The notes under the pieces are model-generated. The model made no database searches and was not told the origin of the DNA. It saw only the letters and a program-made list of their open reading frames with translations. The position numbers were made by a program, and so were the translations under genes. Positions 1 through 6,561 of a stretch of DNA of 27,902 nucleotides are shown in pieces. The stretch covers positions 1 to 27,902 of IMG/VR virus record IMGVR_UViG_3300028858_000159; one strand, 5' to 3'. Within the stretch, counting starts at the first letter, position 1; each line of letters opens with the position of its first letter. This DNA is from a virus.

Positions 1-468
1 CTTTTCATACGACAGATCGCCAAGGAGTTCGGCGTTCAGCACAATGGTAGGTACCACGATGTATACTCTTCGCTTGTATGGCATATCCGTTCGCTACCCA
101 ATGCTTTGGTTATTCTGGATGAAGCCGGTGACCTGAAATATGAGGCCTTTCTTGAAATCAAGGCTCTTTGGAACGCCACAGAGGGTGCTTGTGGATGGTA
201 CCTGATGGGTGCCAATGGATTGAAGAAGAAAATCGAGGACAACATGAACTCCAACAAAGTCGGCTATGAGGAGATATTCTCCAGGAGTGGCGATAAGTTC
301 CAGTGGATTGTACCTGCCGGCCAAGCGGAACGTGAGAAGTTCCTAAATGATCAGGTAGCGATGGTTGCCAAGGCCAATAAGGCCGTCAATTTAAAAACGC
401 TGGTTGTTAAGAACCAGGGAAGCTTGCGGAGATTGTTCTTTGACATGACTAAACCAAAGATCGCTTAG
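1..468 (+). CDS. MuB/TniB-like transposition ATPase, C-terminal part (5' end outside window)
   Basis: The frame is open from base 1 to the stop at 466-468, so this is the 3' part of a longer gene; a TTG at 106 is not the real start. The segment carries a Walker B motif (LVILDEAGDL, about bases 103-132) followed by a sensor-like stretch (YLMGANGL, about 199-222), the arrangement seen in AAA+ ATPases of the MuB/TnsC/TniB type. Such proteins bind target DNA and activate the DDE transposase of transposable phages. The Walker A half and the transposase should lie just left of the window. It is followed after 6 bases by a second ATPase, and the whole left operon fits an early transposition module. 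The family call rests on motif order and context; another AAA+ ATPase is possible. Confidence 0.75.
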   Translation, partial: LFIRQIAKEFGVQHNGRYHDVYSSLVWHIRSLPNALVILDEAGDLKYEAFLEIKALWNATEGACGWYLMGANGLKKKIEDNMNSNKVGYEEIFSRSGDKFQWIVPAGQAEREKFLNDQVAMVAKANKAVNLKTLVVKNQGSLRRLFFDMTKPKIA

Positions 469-474
469 TGGCAT

Positions 475-1092
475 ATGGCAAAGCGGGCTTTGACAATCCA
501 AAACATACTTGACAAGAAGTACACGCTGTTGGAGTTTGATGGTGCCTGGAGGGACGCGTTCATGTGTCCTGAGCGCGCCGGAACCTGGTTCGTCTGGGGG
601 AACTCCGGAAATGGCAAGACGACTTTTGTACTTCAGATGATCAAGTATTTGGCCGGATTTGAAAAAGTCCTGTTTGACAGCCTCGAGGAGGGGGTTCAGC
701 ATACGCTTCAGAAGAGTCTGGAGACACTTGGGATGATAGAGGTTGGACGACGTGTTGAGGTTGTATGCGAAGGGTACAATGAACTGATAGACCGTTTAAC
801 AACCAAAAAAAGCCCGAACATTATTGTCATCGACTCTATTCAATGGATGCAAATTTCTTACCAGGAGTTCAAGTCGCTTCGTGACAGGTTTCCTAAAAAG
901 TTGTTTGTGTTCATTTCTCAGGCGGATGGAAAGCTTCCCAGTTCAAAGCCGGCAACCGACATCATGTATGCATCGACATTGAAGATATGGGTGGAGGGAT
1001 ACAGGGCCTTTTCAAAAGGCAGGTACATAGGTCCAATAGGACACATCGACATTTGGCCGGAAAAGGCCGCAAGCATTTGGGGAATTAAATAA
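475..1092 (+). CDS. RecA/RadA-like P-loop ATPase
   Basis: A 205-residue protein with a clear Walker A motif (GNSGNGKTT, residues 42-50), an acidic stretch after the next strand (FDSLEEG, about 67-73) and a Walker B strand ending in IVID (about 117-120) followed by SIQW. This order fits the RecA/DnaB-like ATPase core rather than classic AAA+. It is probably a DNA-associated ATPase used in phage replication, transposition or repair. It starts six bases after the MuB-like gene and so is very likely co-transcribed and perhaps cooperates with it. The exact substrate cannot be told from sequence. No transmembrane or signal segment is visible. Confidence 0.75.
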   Translation: MAKRALTIQNILDKKYTLLEFDGAWRDAFMCPERAGTWFVWGNSGNGKTTFVLQMIKYLAGFEKVLFDSLEEGVQHTLQKSLETLGMIEVGRRVEVVCEGYNELIDRLTTKKSPNIIVIDSIQWMQISYQEFKSLRDRFPKKLFVFISQADGKLPSSKPATDIMYASTLKIWVEGYRAFSKGRYIGPIGHIDIWPEKAASIWGIK

Positions 1093-1102
1093 AAACAAAA
1101 AA

Positions 1103-1573
1103 ATGATTACAACTACAGATCGCACTTCTCTTTCAAAAACCTTTCATGTTCTTTTGGGCAAAGCCGGCATTGATCACCACGGAAAATTGACGCTTTTGGG
1201 CAAATATGGAGCTGTCAGCAGCAAGGACATAAGCATTGATGAACTGAGTGAGATATGCAATGGTCTCGAAATCTATGTGCGCACTTTGAACGAGCAAAAC
1301 CACATTCCAAATCCAGATCAGAAGGAAATGGATATCTGGCGGAAAAGAGTCATTGCTGTCATATCGGCATACATCAAGTTTGTTGGCAAGGAATATGAGA
1401 ACACAACTGCCAAGATGAACGCCATTAAAGGCATCGCTTGCAGGGCGTCAGGGCACAGCCCTTTCAATGATATTCCAAAAGCGGCACTCAGAGACGTGTA
1501 TAATGCTTTTGTAAAGACCAACAAGGTGATGGAAAGATCATTCCACGAAATGGAAAGGATGTTCCATGAGTAA
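1103..1573 (+). CDS. Small early protein, possibly GemA/gp16-like (DUF1018)
   Basis: A 156-residue mostly helical protein. Features seen are a short N-terminal helix-loop (KTFHVLLGKAGID), a KYGAVSSKDISIDELSEICNG-like segment, and a C-terminal helical part with an R-A-S-G-H-S motif followed by IPKAALRDVYNAFVK. This pattern of small helices and its place between transposition ATPases and a DUF3164-like gene are reminiscent of Mu gp16/GemA (DUF1018), a small early regulator in Mu-like phages. The resemblance is weak and by eye only. ATG at 1103 follows an A-rich leader. Its 3' end overlaps the next start by 8 bases, indicating translational coupling. Confidence 0.6.
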   Translation: MITTTDRTSLSKTFHVLLGKAGIDHHGKLTLLGKYGAVSSKDISIDELSEICNGLEIYVRTLNEQNHIPNPDQKEMDIWRKRVIAVISAYIKFVGKEYENTTAKMNAIKGIACRASGHSPFNDIPKAALRDVYNAFVKTNKVMERSFHEMERMFHE

Positions 1574-1763
1574 GCGTAACGCAGCATGGTCGCGTGACCT
1601 TGAGGACTTGGAAATTCAGTTGGATGCCGTAGTGGCTATTCTGATGGTAACGTCAGTCTTCGATTCCGAATGGGATTACTGGGTAGCCCTCTACAAAATC
1701 ATCTCATTCGACATATGCAAATTAACCGGCGATATCGCCACATGTGATAGTATCTCTTATTAA
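1566..1763 (+). CDS. Small hypothetical protein
   Basis: A 65-residue protein whose ATG lies inside the end of the preceding gene (8-base overlap), which supports a real, coupled gene. It has a basic N-terminus (MSKRNAAW) and a hydrophobic mid-portion (LDAVVAILMVTSVF) too short and mixed to call a membrane helix with confidence, followed by a tryptophan-containing segment and a cysteine-bearing tail. No family was recognised. It lies in the early operon and is followed after 21 bases by the DUF3164-like gene. Confidence 0.5.
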   Translation: MSKRNAAWSRDLEDLEIQLDAVVAILMVTSVFDSEWDYWVALYKIISFDICKLTGDIATCDSISY

Positions 1764-1784
1764 TTAATTACAAACAGATTAAAG

Positions 1785-2438
1785 ATGGAAAAGATTGATT
1801 TGTCAAAACTGACACCCGAACAAAAGAGCGAGCTGCTCCAAGCCCTATCGGCTGAGAAAAAGAGCGATGAAAGTCGTCGACGGGATGCTTATGAAGGCCT
1901 TCGCATGGACTTTGTGCATCGCATCAAAAATGCCCTTTACAAATACCTGGAAGACGGACTCATGTTCAAGAAATGGCTACGCGATGAAGCTGATACCTGG
2001 TTCGAGGTCATGAAGGATTATGGAAAGTTAAAGAACGGTGATGACCAGCTCGGGTTCTCCCTTACGGACGGCTCGTTCAAGATCAAGGTCAAGGGAAACA
2101 AGGTGAAGAAATTCGACGAGCGTGCCGATATCGCCGAACGTCGCCTGATCGAATTCCTGACGGCATGGGTTCAGAAGAGCGAGAAGGGTGTTTCCGATCC
2201 GATGTACAAGCTTGGCATGCTCATGATCCAACGCAATGAGGAGGGCGAGTTGGACTACAAGTCCATTTCGAACCTATACGCACTGGAGGCGGACTTCAAT
2301 GATACGGAATACTCCGAGATCATGCAGCTGTTCAAGGAAAGCAACGTGGTTGAAGGTACCGCCATCAACTTCTATTTTGAAGAAAAGAACCAGTATCAGG
2401 TTTGGAGAAAGATTGAACCGAGTTTTAACCGCATGTAA
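1785..2438 (+). CDS. DUF3164-like Mu-type early protein
   Basis: A 217-residue charged protein without membrane segments. It begins with a helical EKIDLSKLTPEQKSELLQAL segment, continues with an Arg-rich helix, then a segment with LTDGSFKIKVKGNK (about residues 92-105) that looks like a small beta unit, and a C-terminal helical half. The length and the central LTDGSFK..V pattern match DUF3164, a family usual in Mu-like phages and located among early genes. Its biochemical role is unknown; DNA replication or transposition support is inferred only from position. ATG at 1785 is preceded by an A-rich leader. Confidence 0.7.
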   Translation: MEKIDLSKLTPEQKSELLQALSAEKKSDESRRRDAYEGLRMDFVHRIKNALYKYLEDGLMFKKWLRDEADTWFEVMKDYGKLKNGDDQLGFSLTDGSFKIKVKGNKVKKFDERADIAERRLIEFLTAWVQKSEKGVSDPMYKLGMLMIQRNEEGELDYKSISNLYALEADFNDTEYSEIMQLFKESNVVEGTAINFYFEEKNQYQVWRKIEPSFNRM

Positions 2439-2441
2439 TAA

Positions 2442-2867
2442 ATGATGACAATGGTACTCGGATTCTCAGAAACAGACAAGCGTACAGGTCAGCCCACGAA
2501 TTTTCGTGGGCTCATCCTGGACGGTGTGAAACTTCACTCGCTGCGCGCCGGCAAACGTTGGAAAGAGGGCATGCCCATTCAGATGGCCACCGGCGTAAGA
2601 ACTAAGAGCCAGAAAGTGTTCAATAAGGACAGGGAGGACCTGTCTACGTGCCAGGGCGTTCAAGACGTCACCATCACGGCCAAGGAAACGGAAGGTTTGG
2701 GCATCCATTTCGTGATCATGGTGGACTCGCGAAGACTCAGCCGTACAGAAGCCACCCTATTGGCCACGAACGACGGATTCAACTCGCTTTACGACTTTCT
2801 CACCTGGTTCCACAAGGATGGGGACTTCGACGGTCAGATTGTGCACTGGACAACCCTAAAATATTGA
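2442..2867 (+). CDS. Hypothetical early protein, possibly ASCH-like
   Basis: A 141-residue protein starting three bases after the preceding stop. There are three in-frame ATGs near the 5' end (2442, 2445 and 2451), so the exact start is uncertain. The order of elements (ILDGVKLHSLRAGKRW, then GMPIQMATGVRTKSQ, then CQGVQDVTI) is like that of ASCH-domain proteins, which have a small beta-barrel thought to bind RNA or modified nucleotides. The resemblance is by eye and weak. The C-terminal half contains a tryptophan/phenylalanine-rich FLTWFHKDGDF stretch. It is part of the dense early operon. Confidence 0.6.
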   Translation: MMTMVLGFSETDKRTGQPTNFRGLILDGVKLHSLRAGKRWKEGMPIQMATGVRTKSQKVFNKDREDLSTCQGVQDVTITAKETEGLGIHFVIMVDSRRLSRTEATLLATNDGFNSLYDFLTWFHKDGDFDGQIVHWTTLKY

Positions 2868-2873
2868 TTGAAA

Positions 2874-3320
2874 ATGGCAAAGGAAATAGACTCCTGTCTT
2901 GATTGCAAGGACTGTGAAAAAACAACGACCAGGAATGGTGACATCATTCTGTCATGCGCGCGCCACAGTCAAGTAATCGGGCTGTTCAAGGATGGCAGCA
3001 AGCTCATTTACTCGCTGCCGATACCTGTGTTATGTTGTCCCCCATCACCCGCCCATCAGGAATACAACAAAAAGGCGTTTCTCCTTCCGGATTCAATCAA
3101 CTCCTTGGCGTGTTACCATGCCAAGATTGACAAGGAAGGGGTATACAAGTTTAGCCTGCACGACTGCAACGGCGGAATACGGCTTTGCGGGGACCTGAAC
3201 AAGCGTGTTGATCTGGTGGAGGCCATTGATAAGTTTAAAGCCCTGGAGGACGCTTTGCGTGAATTCAGGTTGCATCTGGAACTTAAGTACGATACCACAG
3301 ATTATACCCTCATACGATGA
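2874..3320 (+). CDS. Cysteine-rich hypothetical protein
   Basis: A 148-residue protein taken from the ATG at 2874; a TTG two codons upstream is also possible but less likely. The N-terminus carries a cluster CLDCKDC with a later cysteine in SCARH (residues about 9-30), suggestive of a small metal-binding knuckle, and a CC pair near residue 52. The C-terminal third is a charged helix. No family was recognised. Its TGA overlaps the ATG of the HAD phosphatase gene (ATGA), implying coupled translation and possible joint function. Confidence 0.6.
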   Translation: MAKEIDSCLDCKDCEKTTTRNGDIILSCARHSQVIGLFKDGSKLIYSLPIPVLCCPPSPAHQEYNKKAFLLPDSINSLACYHAKIDKEGVYKFSLHDCNGGIRLCGDLNKRVDLVEAIDKFKALEDALREFRLHLELKYDTTDYTLIR

Positions 3321-3664
3321 TTTTTGCCATTGACTTTGACGGAACCATTGTTCAGGACAAATATCCCCAGATCGGGGTCCTGCAACCCTTTGCGCGTGAT
3401 GTGATCAACCGCCTGCACGACGAAGGCCACTACATCATCCTTTGGACATGCAGGACCGGAGATCACTTGACGCAGGCTGTCAACTACCTGCTGGAGCACG
3501 GCGTCCGGTTCGACAGGATCAACGACCACGAACCGAACAATCAGATGCAATACGGAGCCGAGGCGCGCAAGGTGTACGCTGACTTCTATATTGATGACAA
3601 GGTGATAGGCGGTTTCCCTGGGTGGTATGCTCTTGACAGCTTGCTCTTTCAAGAAAGTAAATAA
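3317..3664 (+). CDS. HAD-superfamily phosphatase/hydrolase
   Basis: A 115-residue compact HAD-like enzyme. Motif I is complete (AIDFDGT, with the nucleophile at Asp6 and the acid/base at Asp8), motif II is the Thr in LWTCRTG (Thr44), a lysine lies in ARKVYADF (Lys85) and the acidic motif IV is YIDDK (Asp93-Asp94). The protein is therefore likely a small Mg-dependent phosphatase, perhaps acting on nucleotides or polynucleotide ends; the short length leaves almost no cap domain. Similar small phage HAD proteins are often annotated as hypothetical hydrolases. The substrate is unknown. It overlaps the preceding gene by 4 bases. Confidence 0.85.
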   Translation: MIFAIDFDGTIVQDKYPQIGVLQPFARDVINRLHDEGHYIILWTCRTGDHLTQAVNYLLEHGVRFDRINDHEPNNQMQYGAEARKVYADFYIDDKVIGGFPGWYALDSLLFQESK

Positions 3665-3683
3665 TAATTTAAAATAATTGACG

Positions 3684-3869
3684 ATGAAGTTAAAGGATAA
3701 GACTTTGAATTTGTGCGATTACTGTACCAACAGTGCGCCCGAATGCTTGACTCCTGATATTGAGTTCGGTGTAGGTGTTGGATTGGACAACGTTATCAGC
3801 TGTGAGAATTTCGATCAATATCTGGGCGGCGAGGAGCCTGAGTTTGAAGCGCCTTTAAACTGCGATTAA
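3684..3869 (+). CDS. Small acidic Cys-containing hypothetical protein
   Basis: A 61-residue acidic protein read from the ATG at 3684 (an upstream TTG at 3678 is less likely). It has a CDYC pair near residues 11-14, another Cys in PECL, one in ISCENF and one near the end, which could bind a metal ion. The stop TAA abuts the ATG of the next gene. No family was recognised. Confidence 0.5.
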   Translation: MKLKDKTLNLCDYCTNSAPECLTPDIEFGVGVGLDNVISCENFDQYLGGEEPEFEAPLNCD

Positions 3870-4079
3870 ATGGACATTGAAAGCCTATTCGATTTACCGG
3901 CGGACGTACAGGTCATGGTGCTGCTCTCAGCACTGGAGACCATGTCGGTGGAATCTTATCGGATCAGGCAAATCTTCAACGACACCGGCTCCCAGGTTGC
4001 CAGTCGTTTCCTTGAAGAACACGAACATTCTTCAGCCAGGATTAAGGATCGGATTATGACATTGTTTTCTCAAAAATGA
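3870..4079 (+). CDS. Small helical hypothetical protein
   Basis: A 69-residue, apparently all-helical soluble protein beginning MDIESLFDLPADVQ directly after the preceding stop codon (no gap). Charged heptad-like spacing in the second half (FLEEHEHSSARIKDRIM) may form a short coiled coil. No family was recognised. The immediate adjacency argues that it is a real member of the early operon. Confidence 0.5.
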   Translation: MDIESLFDLPADVQVMVLLSALETMSVESYRIRQIFNDTGSQVASRFLEEHEHSSARIKDRIMTLFSQK

Positions 4080-4086
4080 ATGACCC

Positions 4087-4320
4087 ATGCCCGAACAACT
4101 AGATATGTTTCCAGATACAAACATTAAAACCGGCAAAGACTATGTTCGGCTGCCGGATGGTCGGTTTTGCAACCGGTTCCAGCGCGAATTGGCAGTCAAG
4201 GATAGAGCAATCGCACGACTATCGAGACGAAACGAGATACTGGAGCGCCAGTCGGCTGCGCTGATCGCGGCCAATACCGTCCTTCAAAAGTACGCTGGAG
4301 TAAATGCCGGCTCACACTAA
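4087..4320 (+). CDS. Small basic coiled-coil hypothetical protein
   Basis: A 77-residue protein. The N-terminal part includes QLDMFPDTNIKTG, followed by LPDGRFCNRF and a long basic helix (about residues 36-70: KDRAIARLSRRNEILERQ) likely to form a coiled coil. The helix and basic charge could suit nucleic acid or protein binding, but no family was recognised. It begins 7 bases after the preceding stop. Confidence 0.5.
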   Translation: MPEQLDMFPDTNIKTGKDYVRLPDGRFCNRFQRELAVKDRAIARLSRRNEILERQSAALIAANTVLQKYAGVNAGSH

Positions 4321-4338
4321 TAAAACAGAACAAAAAAG

Positions 4339-4839
4339 ATGAATACAAAATTTAATACGGTCGATGATGTCTTGAATGATCCAAAATTCGGATTAAACAT
4401 TAGTGATCATATCAGGAGAATCGAACAGAATCGCACCGATATGTTACATAAGGCGCATCAGGCTGAGATTGACACCCGCATCCGTCGACATCCATTTGAT
4501 TGCCTAAAGGATAGCGGCAAACTCCATCCTAACGACCTGGCAGATGAATTTCGGTTGATCCTGCAAAAGAAATCAAAACTTTCCTCCACTATCAGAGCTT
4601 TCGTGTACAACATTGTCACGCTTGAGATGCGCAACACCATTGAGTTCTACAAACCGGCTGAAGAAAGCCAGAAAAAAGAAGTCGAACGTAACATGAAACC
4701 GTTACACCGTTGTTGGGCACGGTTGTCCGACACCCGTAAACGTAAGCTTCGCGCTAAAGCTGATAAGTTGAATATTCCTCAGATGCTTGTACCAGAAGAA
4801 TATGAGGCTGGAAACTTAATAATATCAGATAGGTGGTAA
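4339..4839 (+). CDS. Hypothetical early protein, basic and helical
   Basis: A 166-residue, strongly charged and mostly helical protein. Notable parts are an N-terminal TVDDVLNDPKFGLNISDHIRR segment, a central IRAFVYNIVTLEMRNTIEF helix and a basic RKRKLRAKADKL stretch near residue 130. No family was recognised. An unknown regulator or DNA-binding protein is possible because of the basic patch and its position near the end of the early operon, where Mu places its late activators, but this is speculation. Confidence 0.55.
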   Translation: MNTKFNTVDDVLNDPKFGLNISDHIRRIEQNRTDMLHKAHQAEIDTRIRRHPFDCLKDSGKLHPNDLADEFRLILQKKSKLSSTIRAFVYNIVTLEMRNTIEFYKPAEESQKKEVERNMKPLHRCWARLSDTRKRKLRAKADKLNIPQMLVPEEYEAGNLIISDRW

Positions 4840-4843
4840 CATC

Positions 4844-4876
4844 AAGCCCTGGCCAGGCTTTGTAAAGGCTTTTTAT
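4844..4876 (+). terminator. Weak hairpin with following T-rich stretch
   Basis: A 5-bp stem (AAGCC at 4844-4848 with GGCTT at 4856-4860, loop of 7) is followed by a second GGCTTTTT at 4867-4874 that could compete for the same upstream arm. This could be a weak terminator or attenuator between two early genes. The stem is short and the second T-run ends almost at the next ATG, so confidence is low. Confidence 0.25.
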
Positions 4877-4877
4877 T

Positions 4878-5105
4878 ATGAAAACAAACTTAGGAAAAAT
4901 GGTTGTATATCATACGACCGAAGCTGACAGAGAATTATTGTCGCAACATGGTAACGTAAATGATCACTTGCCCGCCGTTGTTGTCGCCCAATGGTCAGAA
5001 ACTTGCTGTAATCTTAAAATCATCACGGATGGAGCGGGAAGTGACCTATGGCATACATCGGTTGTACAAGGTCCTAATCCTGGAGAGTTCGACAATATCG
5101 AATAA
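4878..5105 (+). CDS. Small hypothetical protein
   Basis: A 75-residue soluble protein starting at ATG 4878. It contains a VVYHTTEADRELL segment followed by a hydrophobic LPAVVVAQW strand, a CC pair, and an IITDGAGSDLWHTSV segment, giving a predicted mixed alpha/beta miniature fold. No family was recognised by name. It resembles in style the small accessory proteins that fill early operons of Bacteroides Mu-like phages. Confidence 0.5.
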   Translation: MKTNLGKMVVYHTTEADRELLSQHGNVNDHLPAVVVAQWSETCCNLKIITDGAGSDLWHTSVVQGPNPGEFDNIE

Positions 5106-5122
5106 AAAAAAGGCCGTCTTGT

Positions 5123-5179
5123 CCGAAAACAATCAAGCCCTTATTTGCTGGTGGTTCTGCAAATATAGCAAGTTTTCGG
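5123..5179. repeat. Nested inverted repeats upstream of a small gene
   Basis: An outer perfect inverted repeat CCGAAAAC (5123-5130) / GTTTTCGG (5172-5179) encloses an inner perfect repeat TATTTGC (5142-5148) / GCAAATA (5159-5165). The minus strand also reads TATATTTG across 5160-5167, which fits the Bacteroidota -7 element TAnnTTTG. The region fills the 78-base gap before the gene at 5184 and may be an operator, a structured leader or a minus-strand promoter. Confidence 0.4.
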
Positions 5180-5183
5180 TAAC

Positions 5184-5417
5184 ATGGCATACAACAAGAA
5201 GAATCTGTTAAGAAAAATCGTAGAAATCCAGACCATCGTCCTTGCCGCCAAAAAGCGGGGAGCAGCGCAGGTCTGGATTTATAGAAATCTTGTCTCCGCC
5301 CAATACCATATTTCCGAATCAACTTATAACAATTACCTATCCATAAATGCCAAGCGTGAACTGGAGCTCATTGATAAACTCGAGGAGGAAAAGAAGAAAC
5401 AACTTGAACTATTCTGA
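5184..5417 (+). CDS. Small helical protein, last gene of left operon (possible regulator)
   Basis: A 77-residue basic, helical protein. Residues about 5-60 could contain a helix-turn-helix-like arrangement (KKRGAAQVWIYRNLVSAQYHISESTYNNYL), followed by a highly charged C-terminal helix (KLEEEKKKQLELF). It is the last gene before the convergent terminator and is preceded by nested inverted repeats, the sort of place where a regulator of late genes might sit. The HTH reading is by eye only; Mor/C-type activators were not recognised. Confidence 0.5.
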   Translation: MAYNKKNLLRKIVEIQTIVLAAKKRGAAQVWIYRNLVSAQYHISESTYNNYLSINAKRELELIDKLEEEKKKQLELF

Positions 5418-5451
5418 TATGCAAAAAATATCTTTCTCCGTCTCCAACAGC

Positions 5452-5479
5452 AGAAAAGCCCCAAAATCGGGGCTTTTCT
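5452..5479. terminator. Bidirectional intrinsic terminator between convergent operons
   Basis: A perfect 11-bp stem, AGAAAAGCCCC (5452-5462) with GGGGCTTTTCT (5469-5479), has a 6-base loop AAAATC. The GC-rich core is flanked by A-rich and T-rich arms on both sides, so it can end transcription of the left plus-strand operon and of the minus-strand packaging operon. Its right edge touches the stop codon of the last minus-strand gene. Confidence 0.9.
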
Positions 5480-5925
5480 CATTTATCGGCGGTGTTGTCC
5501 TCATAACCTGCCTTCAATACGATCTTGTATTGGAAATAGCCGTTGACGCTGTTTTCCTTGCCCTGTTCGGTTCGACAGAGTGAATCGAAGTTGTCAGTGC
5601 TGTACCCTTGAAGGGCGGCGTAAACGTCGGCTATGGTGTCGTACAGGGCCAGCGACTTGGCCCGTACTTCCTCCGTCGCTTCGCCGTTCGACCGGTTGGT
5701 CTTCGGATCAAACGCCAGGCGTACGGTAATAACGGCGTCGCACTCCTGAATGGTGTCGGTTATGTTTCGCTTGGGGCGAACGGCGATGCCTATGAGCGCG
5801 CAGGGGAACAGTACTGCAGGCCGGTCGGTTTTCACATCCAGTTGTCCCGTGTCCAGGTCTATCCACTTAAGTTCCGGTACCTGGTCTTTAAGCCGCGCCA
5901 TGACGGCCATGTAGATTGTCTTCAT
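5479..5925 (-). CDS. Mu gp37-like / tail terminator-type protein
   Basis: A 148-residue protein ending the minus-strand operon. The form (MKTIYMAVMARLKDQVPELKWIDLD, then PAVLFPCALIGI and a long region ending in a predicted strand) is that of small head-tail joining or tail terminator proteins such as Mu gp37 (DUF1834-like), which cap the tail tube and connect it to the head. The call rests on size, secondary structure and position next to gpG; sequence similarity was judged by eye only. Its start overlaps the gpG-like gene by 4 bases (ATGA type). Confidence 0.6.
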   Translation of the reverse strand: MKTIYMAVMARLKDQVPELKWIDLDTGQLDVKTDRPAVLFPCALIGIAVRPKRNITDTIQECDAVITVRLAFDPKTNRSNGEATEEVRAKSLALYDTIADVYAALQGYSTDNFDSLCRTEQGKENSVNGYFQYKIVLKAGYEDNTADK

Positions 5926-6422
5926 TTGGTGAGTATTTGTTTGATTTGGGTGGTGATCTTGTCTTCAATGTTTTGCTTCAATATGACGGACTTGCCCATG
6001 GATGGACGTGCCGGCAAGGTGAACGGATATTTCCCGAACGCCTTTCCATCCGAGATCCCGAACTGGTGGACCGAGGCGTATGGAGCCGCGTTGGTTATCC
6101 TGGCGCCTTCGGCCGTCCGGTCGTAAGATATGGAGCTTTGCAGTTCCTGGGTCTCACCGGTCAGTATCTTGGCCGCCGTCCTGGCCTCAGAGAATTTTCC
6201 GGTCTGTCCTGAGCGGCCATACCACGGCGATTCCGGATCGCGTCTTTTCACGTCCCTCCACTTTTCCAGGGAGTTGTCGGTGAATCCCTCATTTTTGAAT
6301 GACTCCTTGAAGTGGTTGACCGCCTCCACACCCATGATGTCCTTGATATCTTCACCCTGTACGAATTGGGTGACTTCCTCCATCTTTTTGGCGAAAGCTT
6401 CTGAAAAATCGGCGATATCCAT
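5922..6422 (-). CDS. Phage virion morphogenesis protein, Mu gpG-like
   Basis: A 166-residue protein. It begins with a helical MDIADFSEAFAKKMEEV segment, has WRDVKRRDPESPWYGRSGQTGK (about residues 56-77), a segment LQSSISYDRTAEGARITNAAPYASVHQFG (about 93-120) and a basic KYPFTLPARPSMG. The S-x-A-PYA..HQFG and PARPF/PARPS signatures are typical of the phage virion morphogenesis / Mu gpG family, involved in tail assembly and head-tail completion. It is followed by the gp37-like gene with a 4-base overlap and preceded by an unusual 130-base gap that holds an RNA-like structure. Confidence 0.85.
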   Translation of the reverse strand: MDIADFSEAFAKKMEEVTQFVQGEDIKDIMGVEAVNHFKESFKNEGFTDNSLEKWRDVKRRDPESPWYGRSGQTGKFSEARTAAKILTGETQELQSSISYDRTAEGARITNAAPYASVHQFGISDGKAFGKYPFTLPARPSMGKSVILKQNIEDKITTQIKQILTK

Positions 6423-6440
6423 AAAAATGTCCTTTAAATG

Positions 6441-6472
6441 TTGATAATACGCTGTTTAAAGCATTATATTTG
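6441..6472 (+). promoter_or_regulatory. Candidate Bacteroidota-type promoter, plus strand
   Basis: TTG at 6441-6443, a 21-base spacer, then TATATTTG at 6465-6472, matching the Bacteroides -33/-7 pattern (TTG ... TAnnTTTG). It points right, against the surrounding minus-strand operon, and would start transcription near 6479, just before a series of hairpins. No plus-strand gene follows, so the expected product is a short RNA. Confidence 0.45.
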
Positions 6473-6478
6473 TAGCCT

Positions 6479-6561
6479 AATGGAGAGATATTCCCTTTTA
6501 AGGGAGTTCACTCCCCCAGCGAGGGAAGATGCGGCAACGTATTTTCCCTCGCTTATTTATT
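6479..6561 (+). ncRNA. Candidate small structured RNA opposite to the packaging operon
   Basis: Downstream of a promoter-like sequence lie, on the plus strand, hairpin 1 (TCCCTT/AAGGGA, 6492-6505), an alternative hairpin (GGGAG 6502-6506 / CTCCC 6511-6515, loop TTCA) and a 16-bp hairpin at 6518-6553 capped by the GNRA tetraloop GCAA (6534-6537), then a T-rich stretch. Two pairs in the long stem are G-U, which hold only in plus-strand RNA and become C/A mismatches on the other strand. This points to a plus-strand RNA of roughly 80 bases whose final hairpin ends transcription. It overlaps only the stop codon of the portal fusion gene. Alternatively, the hairpins act in minus-strand mRNA processing. 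Confidence 0.4.
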
